From assembly GCA_000708835.1 (NCBI GenBank), contig DF237113.1, positions 1 to 64,000 of the forward strand: a stretch of 64,000 bases of DNA, written 5' to 3'. The first letter of the stretch is position 1, and every line of letters starts with the position of its first letter. Below, one piece after another: positions 12,396-24,455 of the stretch. The translations under genes and the position numbers were made by a program. Below the pieces are notes generated by a model. That model was given only the letters and a program-made list of their open reading frames with translations. It made no database searches and was not told the origin of the DNA. Source of the DNA: Klebsormidium nitens. Lineage: Eukaryota; Streptophyta; Klebsormidiophyceae; Klebsormidiales; Klebsormidiaceae.

Positions 12396-14075
12396 AAGTT
12401 GCAGCCATCTAGATCCGGTCACGTCCCGTACCAGGTGCAACTCCTCGCGCATGCGATGTTGACAAAGTTTTAGAAAGCCTGGAGACAAAGCACAAGTCAA
12501 GATAGAGATCTCAAAACAGCGACTCGCTAGCATAGATGAAGCACCGCCCTAATCACTGAGCATGTACTCAGGCCCGAGAACGTGTTGATCATTCTTCATA
12601 GTTTGGACTAGGCTAATGTGGTGTGTCTGATGTTGTCTCCCGTCTTTAGACGCTTCTTGCACAGCTCTGCCATGCTGGGTGTTGGCATCACCCCCTGAGT
12701 GTGGTCAGTGCTGACTAACAACTTCAGGCCATATCAGAGCATGTCTCCATAGCGTGTGCACAATGCAAACAGGAAGTAGGCCTTGGGAGCCTGCCGGTGC
12801 TTCTCTCCCGGGTCACTGAGACTCAGAAGGACCTGTCTTCACAAGTATACATGATCCAGCACACTCGACTGTCTGCATATTAGCAAGTATACTAAGCTTA
12901 AGGTATGGTACCTGATTGCAATCGTTAGAAAGTCATTACGAAGTTGTTGGAGATAGACTGAGGTACCGTCACGGTCCTTGTTGATGTTCAGCTAGAAGAT
13001 AACCTGCCGGGTCTTTTGCCAAGGTGGATGTCATGGTTACAGTCTTCATGACGCGTATGCAGAGTTAGCAGCGTCGTGTCGGATTGGGGTTTGTTAAATC
13101 GGAAAGGTGGACCCAGTGCGCGCTAGCGCCGATCAGCTCACGTACTATAATTGGCAATTCGCAAGCTATGCATATGATGCTGCCGCGCGCATGAGCCTGC
13201 GCGCCTGGTTGGCTGAGATGACATGCTGAGAATCCCCGTACAGTCGGATCTGATTCTTGTATCAAGCTATAGATATCGCGCGAGCAGCATGCGCATGATC
13301 GACTGAGTACTTACATCTGGTGGCACGTGCGTAAAACGAAGGCCAGTGACAATCCGGATGGCTGCCGCGCACATATTGAAGGTCAGCAGATGGTCTTCGA
13401 CATCATAAAAGAACTTCATGCAGTTTTGAGGCCATGTATGGTTACTGATTTGAGTTGAGTTTGAGTAGCTCCACAGAAGGACGTGTACGAACTTACCGGC
13501 TCGTCCGCCCCTGAGAAGGACCGCGCCGGGCGGCAAAAGGGCTGGCATGGGCGAGATGTGTAAGATCGACTGAAGACGAGTCCGACCACGGATTGGGCCA
13601 GCTACCAAATACATCATGCAAAGCCGGGCCACGCAGGACTCCGAGCGGCTTCGAAACTCAAACACCAGCCGTAACTTATTAGTAGCAAATTTTGCGTTTG
13701 GTGACTGGACGATTGCCTTCAGCTAGCAAGACACTGTGATAAACGAAGCAAAAGAGACAGATTAATGAACGCTTGTAACAGAGGAACGAGCTTGTAAGCT
13801 TGGCTTCCGATCACGCATCACGGCTTTCCGGCCTCATGGAGCGAGACAAGAACGTATTCCGAAATTTGTCAGGGACATGAATGGCTGCTCTTTTTGAAGA
13901 CAAAGGATAGTTGCTCCTGCTGCAAGTTTAAAAGAAACAAACGACGCTCCGTTAGATTGACACTACTTCTGAATTCCTGGACGACCAGCTGGGCACGGCC
14001 TCTGACCATCATTAACAATCACCTCCGCGAAGCGGTCCCATGAACAGCTTTGCTGACCTGCAATATGTATGGACC
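12396..14075. other. Convergent intergenic gap, no gene
   Basis: This is the tail-to-tail gap between CDC25 and the F-box gene. I find no supported exon, tRNA or repeat array. The stretch around 13060-13660 has the same compositional style as the other convergent gaps, with GCGCGC, GCATGATC and GCCGGGC words. Confidence 0.55.
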
Positions 14076-15584
14076 TTAACCTTCCTCTTGCACACCTAGC
14101 AACGTCACAAGGCCGGCACGAACTTCTCTCGCGGCTAGCTCGTAGAAATAAACGTGAACCTTCTCATCGTGTGGGGCCGCCCCAAGCCACATTCCGCTGT
14201 TCAGGATCGCCGGCAGACACGGGTATAGCGGAAGCGCGGTCCCGAGCACCTCTAGTCCGACCACCGCGTGAAAGTTGCACGCTGACTCAGCGATCTTGCT
14301 CTCTTCGGCCTGTTCCACAAAGCTTGGCACAAGATGTGATAAACCGATCACAAAGCGCTCTGGAACGTTCGTCAAGTCCAGCGTGCGACAAAATCGGAAC
14401 CATCGTAGACACGTGGCGTACTCCGCGCGCTTCAAACCATCTTCGAGCGCCTCCAGCGTCCGAGCGTCCAAACCATCTTCCAGAACCGCCGTCCCGATCG
14501 TGTCAACCAGGACACGCATCCATGACTCCGCCATCTCAGGATCCCCATCCAGCGGCAGTGACGTCAGCAGCTCCTTGACCAGGGTTCCGGGAAGTCCGGC
14601 CTTGCAAGCGGAGACGATTGCGTCTGCTAACCTTGCCATGGCCAGCTCATTGATCGCAGGGCTTCCACCAGCAGGGATGAGCATACGGTTCCCGATCACA
14701 AGAAGCGCAGGGAACTCGTTGCTTGCGCTCATGATCTCCCTTGTGAAGCGCATCAGGCTTTCGTAGCTGTCCAGCATATGCTCCCTCCCTGTTCTTGCGC
14801 TGGTTTCGCCGGGATGCTCTTCCGAATCACTCCCCTCTTCTTCAGAGTCTGACTCAGACGATGCTGATTCCATCTCCCAGTCTGAAACCTCTTCTGATTC
14901 TTCCTGCGTTGCTAAGCTCAGACTTGAGAAACTCTCCGCTAGAGCGCCAGCCGCTAGAAGTGTTCTCAGCTCTTGGACAGGAGTTTGGAGCCACCAGAGA
15001 GCGAGTTTCTTCATGTCTTGCCACCATTCTTCTCCAACCCAGGGCTTCGAAGCTCCTACGCTCTTTGAATCCCCATCTTTCTGATTTTCAGACCGTTGGT
15101 AGCTGACAGACTCCTTGATTCCAATCTTTTGCTGTACATGTTGCAACATGTCCAGTCTGTTGAGCGCCAGCATGTCTGCTACCAGGACTCCTTCGTGCAT
15201 GGACTGGTCTGCTTTTCCTATTTCAACCAAGAACTGAAAGGTCTTCGGCAATCCAAGGAGCACGGACGCGCGGGCCACAGCAAACGTTCCATGCCAGCTT
15301 GACTGACCATCCTCCGACCGTTTCCTTAAGATGCAAAGCAGGAGATCGTCCAGGTTGTCAGTTGAAAGCGAGGCCTTCTTCAACCATTTCCACCTGAAGA
15401 GCCGCAGGAGAGAAGTCTTTCTCTGGTGAAGGTGCCACCATTGCGCTTGCGTATGGATATCCTGAGCGGCGGCAAGCAGGGAGCGGCAAGTTGCCGTCAG
15501 ACTTTGGGGATCCTCCGACCTGGCGATAATCTGCATGATCACTTCTTCAGGAAGCCTTGAGAAGGAAACTTTAGAAGGCGCCAT
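14076..15584 (-). CDS. Intronless F-box-like protein, 502 residues
   Basis: A single uninterrupted frame runs from ATG at 15584 to TAA at 14076. The N-terminus (FSRLPEEVIMQIIARSEDPQ, then LTATCRSLLAAAQD) has the F-box pattern of a Leu-Pro-Glu-Glu turn and a helix, suggesting a substrate adaptor for an SCF ubiquitin ligase. The middle (about 215-260) is strongly acidic and Ser-rich. The rest is predicted mainly helical and has no repeat family that I recognise. Its C-terminal 35 residues match the fragment at 3-143, so this belongs to a local paralogous family. Lack of introns is unusual beside its intron-rich neighbours and is shared with the F-box/LRR gene at 24958. The target is unknown. 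Confidence 0.8.
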   Translation of the reverse strand: MAPSKVSFSRLPEEVIMQIIARSEDPQSLTATCRSLLAAAQDIHTQAQWWHLHQRKTSLLRLFRWKWLKKASLSTDNLDDLLLCILRKRSEDGQSSWHGTFAVARASVLLGLPKTFQFLVEIGKADQSMHEGVLVADMLALNRLDMLQHVQQKIGIKESVSYQRSENQKDGDSKSVGASKPWVGEEWWQDMKKLALWWLQTPVQELRTLLAAGALAESFSSLSLATQEESEEVSDWEMESASSESDSEEEGSDSEEHPGETSARTGREHMLDSYESLMRFTREIMSASNEFPALLVIGNRMLIPAGGSPAINELAMARLADAIVSACKAGLPGTLVKELLTSLPLDGDPEMAESWMRVLVDTIGTAVLEDGLDARTLEALEDGLKRAEYATCLRWFRFCRTLDLTNVPERFVIGLSHLVPSFVEQAEESKIAESACNFHAVVGLEVLGTALPLYPCLPAILNSGMWLGAAPHDEKVHVYFYELAAREVRAGLVTLLGVQEEG

Positions 15585-16003
15585 TCAGAAGAAGTTTTCT
15601 TAAAGCCTGCCAATAACTTGAAATCCCCTGCGATAGAAAGCTCCTGGTGACTTTTGAACGGTCACTAACTCTCAACCATGGAGGAGCCTTATTCAACTTT
15701 CTTACTTTCGACCATTGGCAAATGGTGAAGCGCACGATAGATCATCTAATCTGCCGTCTTTACAGGAGACTGGAAACGAGTTCAGAGCTGCTTCGAAATT
15801 CTCTGCTTCAGCGTTGCGTTCTGCGCATCTCGCTGCGTGCGCCATGCCTGTAGGCGCGCGGCCCGCCTGCTTGCTTTGTTTGAACTGCCAACTTAGCATC
15901 TGTACGCGGTAAAAGCAGTCTCGAAGCGGAGAAGAAAAGGCTTAAAATGCTGACGAATTGGTGACGAACCTGAGCTCCGCGGCGTAGCTAACGAGTGAAG
16001 TAC

Positions 16004-16175
16004 TGGCAACGCCCTTGTCTCCTAATTCAAGATTCACAGCCCCGGGCACCTCAACCAAGATCTTAACCCAAAATCCTACGCGCTCCGCACCCCCACCCAC
16101 CCTAACCACAACCTCCAAACCAACCCTACCCGTCCCCCGGCTGTGAACCTTAGGAGACAAGCTAGGGAATTGCCA
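16004..16175. mobile_element. MITE-like element with imperfect terminal inverted repeats
   Basis: The left end reads TGGCAA, then CTTGTCTCCTAA at 16014, then TTCACAGCC. The right end carries the reverse complements in order: GGCTGTGAA, TTAGGAGACAAG (16150-16161) and TTGCCA (16170-16175). The inside is C-rich (CCCACCCACCCTAACC and CCAACCCTACCCG). It is about 170 bases and non-coding. A related right end with GGAGACAAG and TTGCCA occurs near 56775-56810. No clear target-site duplication was seen. Confidence 0.6.
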
Positions 16176-16380
16176 AACCACGAGTGAAACCATTGAGGCG
16201 GCCAGTACTGCGGCCAGGCATGACGAGCTTACTCCGCTCTGAAGAAGCCGCGCTGACGAACCGTCCTCTACTAAGGCCGTACGATCCGCGTCGTACGGTA
16301 GAGGCAAGGAAGTGTCTACTAAACAGAACTTTCATGCAGTATATTAAATCTGAATCTTCTTAGATTCAGAAGCCCTCGTC

Positions 16381-16456
16381 AAAAACCTAACCTAGAACAT
16401 CACGGGCTCTGCAGCTCCCTACCCACCCTAACCAACACTAACCGGCCCTACCCGTT
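16381..16456. repeat. C-rich dispersed repeat, copy 2
   Basis: Contains CTCCCTACCCACCCTAACCA followed by AACCGGCCCTACCCG, matching the core of the element at 16004-16175 and the copy near 56700. The complementary strand has at least four runs of three or more G within about 50 bases, so it could fold as a G-quadruplex. Confidence 0.6.
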
Positions 16457-17396
16457 AGTGAGTCACTTTCCCGGGTGCAGCTGTGTTAGTGAACACTTCG
16501 TTTACTGACCGTCGTACCACGTATTCCGTTGGGCCAGACGCATTGAATCCGTGATCGACTGATCGCGAGTCCGTCGTATAGCTACCTATTCGGTTGCGCC
16601 GCCGGATGGCTAAGTTCCAACACCATACATGCCTGACATCTAGCTGAACATGTAAGTTCGATCGAGCCTAGCTCAGCATGATGATCCATGTGGCAATCTT
16701 GCGCATGGGTATCATATACAAACAACGCGCAGCCGAAGTGGACTCGTCACGTGGCGGCCGCCCGGCTTGCATGATGATGAGATGAATGATCACGACAGCA
16801 GGCTTGATTCCTCGGACTCATCGTATACTTAGTATGACAAGCTAGCGTCTATTTACGATCGCATGCCTAGGCTAAGCCATATACCGGCGTCTTTCCTGTA
16901 CATGGAATTGGACGATTGCAGCGCTTGTGAAATATGTATCGTTAAAATCTCGTCTTCAAGGGCCGGGCCTCCACTGCCAATCGATCTGTATCAGGATTTC
17001 GTAGCAACCTAACATGACCTCATGGTGAATCGTCTATGATGCAACAACGCCAACATAATGATCAGTGTGCGTCTGCTTGGCGTGTCAGATTATTGCAACG
17101 ATACCTTGTCGGAGGTTATAGCATATTCGGCCAGCTTACCTAGTTTTGACATGCGCAAGCGTTTGACTAGCCTCAATCAGCCTACCCTTCGGTCTTGTCA
17201 AGAAGGACACGACTAACGACTGACAGTCAAGAGACCCGCACTCCTCCATTCCGGTTCGGACGAGCTACTAGTCGACCCCTTCATCCAGACTCTAGAGCAT
17301 GAGCGTGTCTCTCTCTTGGTTTGTGCTAGCGAGCTTTTCTGTTGGTCTGCTCATCCGGAACTTGACGACTATGTACCGGGCTTGCAAAGACTATGC

Positions 17397-20300
17397 TTAC
17401 TGAGACCCTGCAGCTGTTCTTCTAGTCCTCCCGCACACGTGGTTCAGTCGCGTAGCATGATCTACCTTATGCCGCTGCGTCCTGCACTCCCAGCCCCACC
17501 AGCAGTCTGGCCTTGTTGAATACGGGGCCGGCAGGTCCTGCAAACCATCGGGCTTTATCAGTTCAGGGCCCTAGCGAAAGGCTTGCGAAAAGTCCGTGCA
17601 AGCGGTGGAACTTAGCTTTCAGATTGAGATGAGCTTACTGAACCAATGATAGGGCATCACAGCAGACCTCAGAGCGTGCCAAAGGAGAAAGTGACTCCAG
17701 GAGATACGGACCATGTAAACGAAGCATCGGGGAGACGGCTGCTCCGTTTCCATTTCAATTAGAACATCATGTTTCCATCCAATTGCTATTTCCCACACAC
17801 GGCCCCTGGTTCATCCGGACGGGCGAGAGGCGAGGACAACTCACCGCCGCTTGTATCCCCTCCCGGTATTTGTACAGGAGCCCGCCAACGACGCGATCAG
17901 AACAGATCCTGCAACAAGCAAAGGACGGGGTCAACTGCCAACGAGCTGACGTGTCTGCCTGAACCAGGGCCACGTGGAGTCAATGATGCAGCTCCTGCCG
18001 CCTTCAAGCTTCCAATCTCTCCGATCGAGTGCAAGCGAGTGCACTTCCGCAACTGTACCCCTGTCGCACTCGTTCGAGCAGCAAAGCACGCTGGCCTTCG
18101 TCCTAGATCTGATACGCCTCCACCATGAGCATTTCAGTAATGTGAGAAAGCGGGTGCGCACCGTTGCAGCCGCGCTTTAGAGGACAGATCGTCAGAAGCT
18201 TGTGAGCTCACCCGCATAGCGGCGAGTCGTGGGCTAGGTCGGCCGGGAGGGGCGTCCCGATCGGCCCAGTTGGCTGGATGTGGTCCCGGGGAAAATCTGC
18301 ACCAAGGTGCAGACGAGTCAGCGTCAGTCTAAGGATGTCACAAGCAACCAACTCAGCCTTACGGGTTCGGGTGTTAGTAGTGAACTACGAAGGAAAAAGT
18401 CAGCCTGTAAATGCAAACAAAAAGATGGAGGCCACGGCGAAGATGACGCCGATGGAATAAACGGAATGGAATCTGTAGATTACTCAGAAGAGAGCGGTGA
18501 ATGAGCGGATCTTTGACCGCAACTCATCAATCCAAAACCTTTGCCTAAGTTTGGGGAAGCAATCTCGAGACGAGAGGGTTCCCTGTCCTCGAATAACAGA
18601 CTTCTCGTGGTAGGAACCGTTGAGCAAGCCAAATATGTCATGTGCAATCCGTGCGTAGCGTCAATCTCCTCGTTTGAAGCTCAACATGAGGACTAGAATC
18701 ACGCGAACTCTGTTGCGGGAAGCAAGGTGTCGTTCTCTGAGTATAGCCTTGGCAAGCTAAGGGCAGTTTGCCCAGTACTTCATTTCGGAAACAAGCCAAT
18801 GGATCTTCGGAGCACCTTACCCCAGTCCCCTGTTTCGACTTTGCCCAGCGATTCTTGAACCGCGTCCTGGACCGTCTTCTGGTGCTCCACGAGGTACTGC
18901 CGAAGGACCTGAGAGAGGCCGCAGCTTTGAACATTGCAGATCCGGAAGGGGGCGGGACTAAAGCGCCGTGTCTACCTCAGCGCTAACATAAACGTAGACC
19001 AAAGCATCTTCTCAGCTTTTAGCGGTTGTGGACCTGAGACATGAATATAGACGGCCTGGTCCGCATCTGTCAAGGCCACGATCTTACCCGTAATGCACTT
19101 AAACTGAAACTTGAGCTCCAAAGAAACCGCGCAAATGCGCAAGGATTTCAGCTGGACAGAAGGAAAGCAGACGTCAGAGCTGCTTGCACCGGCGGCGATC
19201 GTGCCGCCGAGGAAAAGCAGGCTTAAGGCTGAAGGTTACCTCTTGCTCAACCTGGTTGGAGCTGAAACTAGAGACGGGTAGAACGTTCCAAGTCCTCGCG
19301 TTCAGCTGCAGCCGAGCAAAAAAAGGTCACATAAGCAGTCAAAACAGTAATAGAACCATCTACAACACTGTGAGAAACCATCTTTGAGGAACGGCTCTCC
19401 ACTGACACGTGCCATCAATTACTAAAGCCATCTGTTTCATTAGCGTGAGTGAATCGGAAGTTCGGAAGATGCTGAAGAGCGTGAGAGCTTCTGGCAAGAC
19501 TCCAGTCGGGTTTGCAAGCAGGAGGGTCTAGCGCGAATTAGGTACCTGTCAAATCGCTTTTTGTTATCCCAGAGAGAGAGACTCGATAGCGCGGTCGAGC
19601 TATTAGGCCCATCCAGCGACGGCCACAAGCCCCTCTCTCGCTCCTAGCGTTCTGCAGTGAATCTTCAAACCAGTCTTTCGACACGGGGAGCCTCTACTTC
19701 ACGCTTGCCAAGACATGCGTACGTGTCTCTGAACCGACAGACGAAATAGTCCTCCCGATTGCTCGCCTTCTTGAGGCGCATGGATTCGTGCCCGGTGCAC
19801 TCGTTCGGGAGGCCGTCAAGGGGCGGGGGCAGGCTCCGGAAGTAGAGGTCGCAGCCCGGCTGCTGGCACCAGTGGCCTGAAAGAGTGTATTTGCAGGTGC
19901 TTAAGGTCCAAAGTTATGGGGGGCTTATCAATCCTCCTGACTTGTCTCTTAACGCCAAATCTGCCCATCAATGCAGGTAGTGGGTAGGAGGATTGGTGCT
20001 CAGACACCCTCTTCGCCCTATCGCCAAACCCTATACTCAGGCAAAGACGGAAAAGCCATTCCCAGGGAAAGTTATAGACTTTCATAAAGAAGTGACTGCT
20101 ATAGCCGCACATTCCAACCAACAGATTGCAGGACCGGACTGGTCAGGTAATGAAAAAGATGAGGAGCTCAAACGAGGATATCGTTGTTGCCTCGAAAGAT
20201 TGCAGCACCAAGCACCGACGCCCTAACAATCATAGGGACCAAGTCGCCTCGAATCGCACGTTCCTTTCTCAACCCAGCCTCGTTCTTCTCGCCAGAGGCT

Positions 20301-23300
20301 AATCCCCCTTGGCATCGACAGGTTTAGTGCACATGATTTTCAAAATGGCGGACGGACAGAAGCCGTGCTTTGCTCACATCTCTGCGTTGGGAGCCCTCGG
20401 TTGGGCATTACATTGTGGCAGGCGGCGCACCAGAGATGCGCCTGATTGGGAGCACAAGTGAAGCCCCCGCGCTGAGCTGCGAAAAAAAGAAAAGCGGGTG
20501 GAGATTGAACCGTGTGTGCTTTGCTCCTGTCTTTGGGAGGACCTGGCCTTTGAAAATCTGAGGGTTTTAAAGTGCCCGGGAGTCCCGATCCAAGTGATTT
20601 CAGGGTGGGAGAACGAGAAACAATCCCACGGTGAGCTGCAGAAAAAAGGAAAGAGGCAGCAATGACCAGCTCTTGAGCTTTCATGCCCGTCGTAAAGTTC
20701 ACACTCCATTATTGGCGAACATTGCATGAGGCTTTTTCAGACTCAGATTCAGACACACTACTCATCTGACTGCTCGAGCGACGCAAATCGGAACTGTGAC
20801 CGCTAGATCGACTTAGCATACTTCTGAAAAGCTGCCACGATTTCGTAAAAATCGCGAAGCGAGGTGTCAAAAACTGCATGGATGGCGTTTTTGCAGAGGC
20901 TCACTCGTCCAATCCATGGCCGTCTCCTTTTGCCAAACCTTGGACCTGTGGTGAGACGAGTCACCAGAATATGCACTCTGCTGCTTAATCTGACTTCAAG
21001 TGAGGGCAGCTGACGGCCTTTGGATGAAGCAGGTTCTTATTGCAGCGAACGATAATTGATTGGAATATGCGAAATCCAGAAAGTACATACCTGGCGGGCA
21101 TTGTGGACAGAGGTTTTCTTGCAGGTCGTCGTCGCTGTTGTCAGCGTCACTGTCGTACTCGTCACTGTTGTCCACGTCACCCCGGTCAGCAACCGGTAGC
21201 GGGAACTGCAGAAGTCGGGTGTACACGATATGTTAAAGGGGAAAGGTGAAAATAACTTTTCGGAAGGGCTGCTAATTGGATAGTAGAAGGACGGGAAACG
21301 CGATGGTCACGAGGCCGGTCAGTGAAACGGTCAAGAGATTGTTTATAAAACACGACAGCTTCGTCGTGAAGTAGGACCTCATAGCAACTCACCGGATCCT
21401 TGTCGAATATGTTCTCCTTGTCGGCTTGTGCAAGGTCCTCAGGGTCCCTTTGCTTGTCGGGGTTCTCCTTCAGGAAGTCCTGAGCGGAGAGCAAAGAAAA
21501 CAAAGATGTATTTTAGCGAGTGACATGCTATTGAACCGTCAGAGCCTGCCTTTTACATATTGACAACCGGAAGCGTTTCTTTCTTCGTCACGAGTACTTT
21601 ATGAAAGCCGGAAGGCGCTCCCAGTACCGGATGTCTTGCAATGTTTTCTCAATGAACATGAAAGTCACGAGATGTAAGTCCAGCTCTCCTTGACAACGGG
21701 CAGAGCAACTTCGAGAGACTCGCGTCTTGCAAGATGTCGTTCTCTGGACGAAAATGGAATACGTCAAGGATCAGGATCGTTGTGAAGATGGTGCCAGCAA
21801 TCCTCGGGACGAATGAGAGATGGCAGGTTGTTCACTGTAGCCGACTTCGGACATCAAAGCGAGTTCCCATTGTGGAGGCTTCTGACGGGACAAGCACAGA
21901 TGGCGTTTAGGCGTCCTACCTCCACCAGGGCATTCAGATCACGATTCCTGCTGACGGCGGTCAGTTGGCCACGACACTTCGGACACGTGTTGGACCGCTT
22001 GACCCAGCCGGAGAGGCAGGCGGCGCTGCAGATGATCGGATGACGGGGCCTGTCAAAACCTTCTGGAAAGAATGAAGGATCCAAGGAGTATGAGCAATGC
22101 AGTTTTGGTCGGAATCAGGGGCTGGTCAAAGGTTTGCAGAAGCTCTGAGAAGGTAGCACAGACGGAGAAAAGAGAGCCACCAAAGCATGTACCTTGTTGA
22201 AAAGGCTGTACAACAAGGGCCTGCATGATGACGTAACTTGTAGTCCACATGTCCTCAAAACGGATTACAGTCACCTCATAAATCGGATGTGGAACATAGC
22301 TCACCAAAATGTGTGGAGGCAGGGAATGGTTGACACACAGTTGTGCCAGATGTCGTGGCAGATGCCGCACTCGAGCTTCTCCGACTTCTCGGCTTCACTC
22401 AACTCAATGCCCTGCGAGGTGCATATGCCGTCAGAAGAAAGCCTTTTGAGACTGCCGACTTTGGAGATGCCTCTATGGCCTCTGCTGGTGCCCACTGAAT
22501 GACAAAAGGTCCAGATAGGCTGTCTTTCTTTGTCAACCATCTGACTTTATGTGGACACATCCGTCTGCCAGAACTCAAAGCAACAGGAGGGGAAAACCGC
22601 GTGAATCATGTGGGAATGAGGCTGCCTAACATCACCTTCAAGCGTTTCAGCGGGGATCCATTGATTGATGTTTGCGTTCCCCCTTGCATAGATGACCCTG
22701 TCTGAAGGGAGGATGCTCGGCTCGGACTTGCAGGTTGTGCAGACGCTTCCGACTGGCTTGCCTCCTGCAAACATATGGACTTGCATGTAACTTCTTTAAG
22801 TACTGCATAGGGTGTGAAAGTTGAGTTTTCAAATGTCTGCTTCAGTGTCACAAGACGGTCGTTTAAGGAAGAATGCTCTTCATGAATGGCAGCTGAACTG
22901 CAGCTGAATTGCTATGTCAAGTTCAACACGAGAGAGAAGTCAAAAGGGACAATGTGCGATTTAACAAGCATCAATGTGACCAGGCGCCAAGCGGACTGGT
23001 TTCCGAGGGTGCGGGACTAAGAGGGAGGCAACTTCACTCACTTCATGTGTGCGCTTCTTCGTTTCCGTCACCAGAAATATGTATTGGGGACAGCCTGCAG
23101 ACAGGGTGGGCATCACTCATAGGTCCGCAAGACTGGATCCAATAGGCAATTTGAACAAAGCCAGCTCAGTTACTTCTTCTTGGTTGGCTAGGACTAGCCC
23201 CTGTCAACAGCTCTGGTTTCAAGGGTTGCCCAGACTCTTCTGTAGAACCTAGCCGTCAAAGATTGGTGGATAGAAAACCTGTCCTGAACGACATGGTGTA

Positions 23301-24455
23301 AGGACATAAGGCCCAAACTTTTGATAATGCTGATTGGCTTGAGCTAAGTCCAAGCAAACAGAGATGCTTTGGAACCAGTCAGTGTTCCGTACCAGCCTCA
23401 GGCACCCCCAGCGTAATCGTATCCTTGTCCGCCATTTTGACCAATCTGCCTTTCTCAATTGAAGAACCATTAAGCTGAAGACCAGTAGAACTGCAACAAG
23501 CACAACGCAATGGCAGCCTCAGTCTTCCTAGCTGATTGTTGCCTTCTAACACATAGGCGCTCATAGACAAAGATTACGTACTTTGTGATGGAGCTTCGAT
23601 CTAGAAAGCTAAGAACGTGCTCTTCTGTCCGTTATTGCCTGGGATGCCATGATGCCCAAACGTACAGGCAATCTCTGACAAGAGCAGCAAACTAGGAGTC
23701 GCACTCCCTGGAATCTGTCGTACCACCAATCGTCAAAAAGGAGTTGTTCAGTATACCTCCAATTCTCAATTTGAGCTCCTTCGAGGGCATCTTTCAGAAG
23801 GCGACAGTGCTGTCGGCTGACTTTGGGGTTATCCCCCGCATGCTTTCTTCCAATGATGTGTTCGGCATCTGCCAGTATGATATCGGGCCATTTGCCAGGG
23901 TCCAGGCTAGCTGCAAGAGGCCACGCAACAGAACCTGGTCAGATTGGATTGAGGCAGCAAACACTTGGCTGTTCAAAGACTGTGGAAAGCAGGCTGTTGC
24001 ACAGAATGTGGCACATATTCCACAGTAGTTTTGGCAAACAGGGCCGCCCTCACATAGCTCTGGTCGGGCAGCAGGTTAGCGATCTGAGAAGGATCAAGCT
24101 CCTGCTTTGCAGAGGGTTTCTCATTAGAAAGCATCCAAAATTACCACAAGCAGCTCGCAAGATGTTCTGGGGACTAGCACAACGTTCTCCTCCCCTTATC
24201 CTCTTCAGATAGAAAATGTAGCATTTCTTGGTAATTGGCGGCACTTCGCTTTGAGAAGCTATCTGCAGGAAAACGCTTTAAGAGACAATTACCAAGGCGA
24301 CCCCACGCCTTTGTTTCTTGCGCCTGCGGTTGCGGCAACTCCATGGTGCCCTCTTCGTCAGCAATGTCCGGCTCTTGGGTATCCTCAGCCAATGCTGCAA
24401 GATTTTGTTCTCGTTCCCGACAACCTGCTGACGGTTCAACCGAAGCGCTCGCCAT
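17397..24455 (-). CDS. CHFR: CHFR-type E3 ubiquitin ligase (FHA, RING, Cys-rich region, PBZ)
   Basis: A mitotic-stress (antephase) checkpoint ubiquitin ligase. Exons: 24455-24293, 23910-23757, 23490-23393, 23094-23042, 22764-22636, 22411-22305, 22025-21920, 21479-21393, 21205-21091, 20476-20378, 19876-19698, 18908-18821, 18296-18212, 17908-17845, 17537-17397. Phases all match; 1668 bases give 555 residues (human 664). The FHA domain (about 50-155) has IIGRKHA and VSRQHCRLLKD. The RING (about 212-260) reads CGICHDIW, CLHTFCAACLSGW, CPKCRG. An acidic linker precedes the Cys-rich region (CPQC, GGFTCAPN, CAACHNVMP, CHWCQQPGCDLYF, LCGICSD). The C-terminal PBZ poly-ADP-ribose finger is DCWWGWECRTQ...LNHVC. 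The junction between exons 11 and 12 uses a weaker donor (GTAGAG) and is the least certain. It is divergent from the F-box/LRR gene. Confidence 0.93.
20608..20660 (-). repeat. Exon-head echo in CHFR intron 9
   Basis: The acceptor region and start of exon 10 (junction 20476/20477) recur once, 160 bases upstream in gene direction (junction 20636/20637). On the coding strand both have a pyrimidine-rich run with TTTCTTTTTTT or TTTCCTTTTTT, a Cag acceptor, then CTCA(C/G)CG(T/C)GG. The echo would translate as SAAHRGIVSRSP against FAAQRGGFTCAP for the real exon. Confidence 0.85.

Larger units (their letters stand above)
15585..17396. other. Intergenic region with a TIR element and C-rich repeats
   Basis: This holds the upstream region of the F-box gene and the 3' flank of CHFR. 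It contains the TIR element at 16004-16175, a second C-rich copy at 16381-16456, and a compositional island at about 16540-17200 with GGCGGCCGCCCGG, GGGCCGGGCC and many CATG words. A 121-codon open frame on the minus strand crosses the TIR element, has no ATG at its start, and is not called. Confidence 0.6.

Noticed and set aside
14069-14578. 169-codon plus-strand open frame
   Set aside because: Opposite the F-box gene, with no similarity to known motifs; the minus strand is open over its whole 1.5 kb and has a paralog.
15942-16307. 121-codon minus-strand open frame with a hydrophobic segment
   Set aside because: No ATG at its start, and it runs through the TIR element, whose C-rich core produces the apparent peptide.
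17974-18180. Plus-strand open frame of 68 codons near the CHFR 3' end
   Set aside because: It falls mostly in a CHFR intron and has no acceptor, donor or homology support.
19672-19879. Plus-strand open frame that looks like a protein C-terminus with its own acceptor
   Set aside because: It is codon-aligned antisense to CHFR exon 11, which preserves the Cys spacing of the family and closes the CHFR phases.
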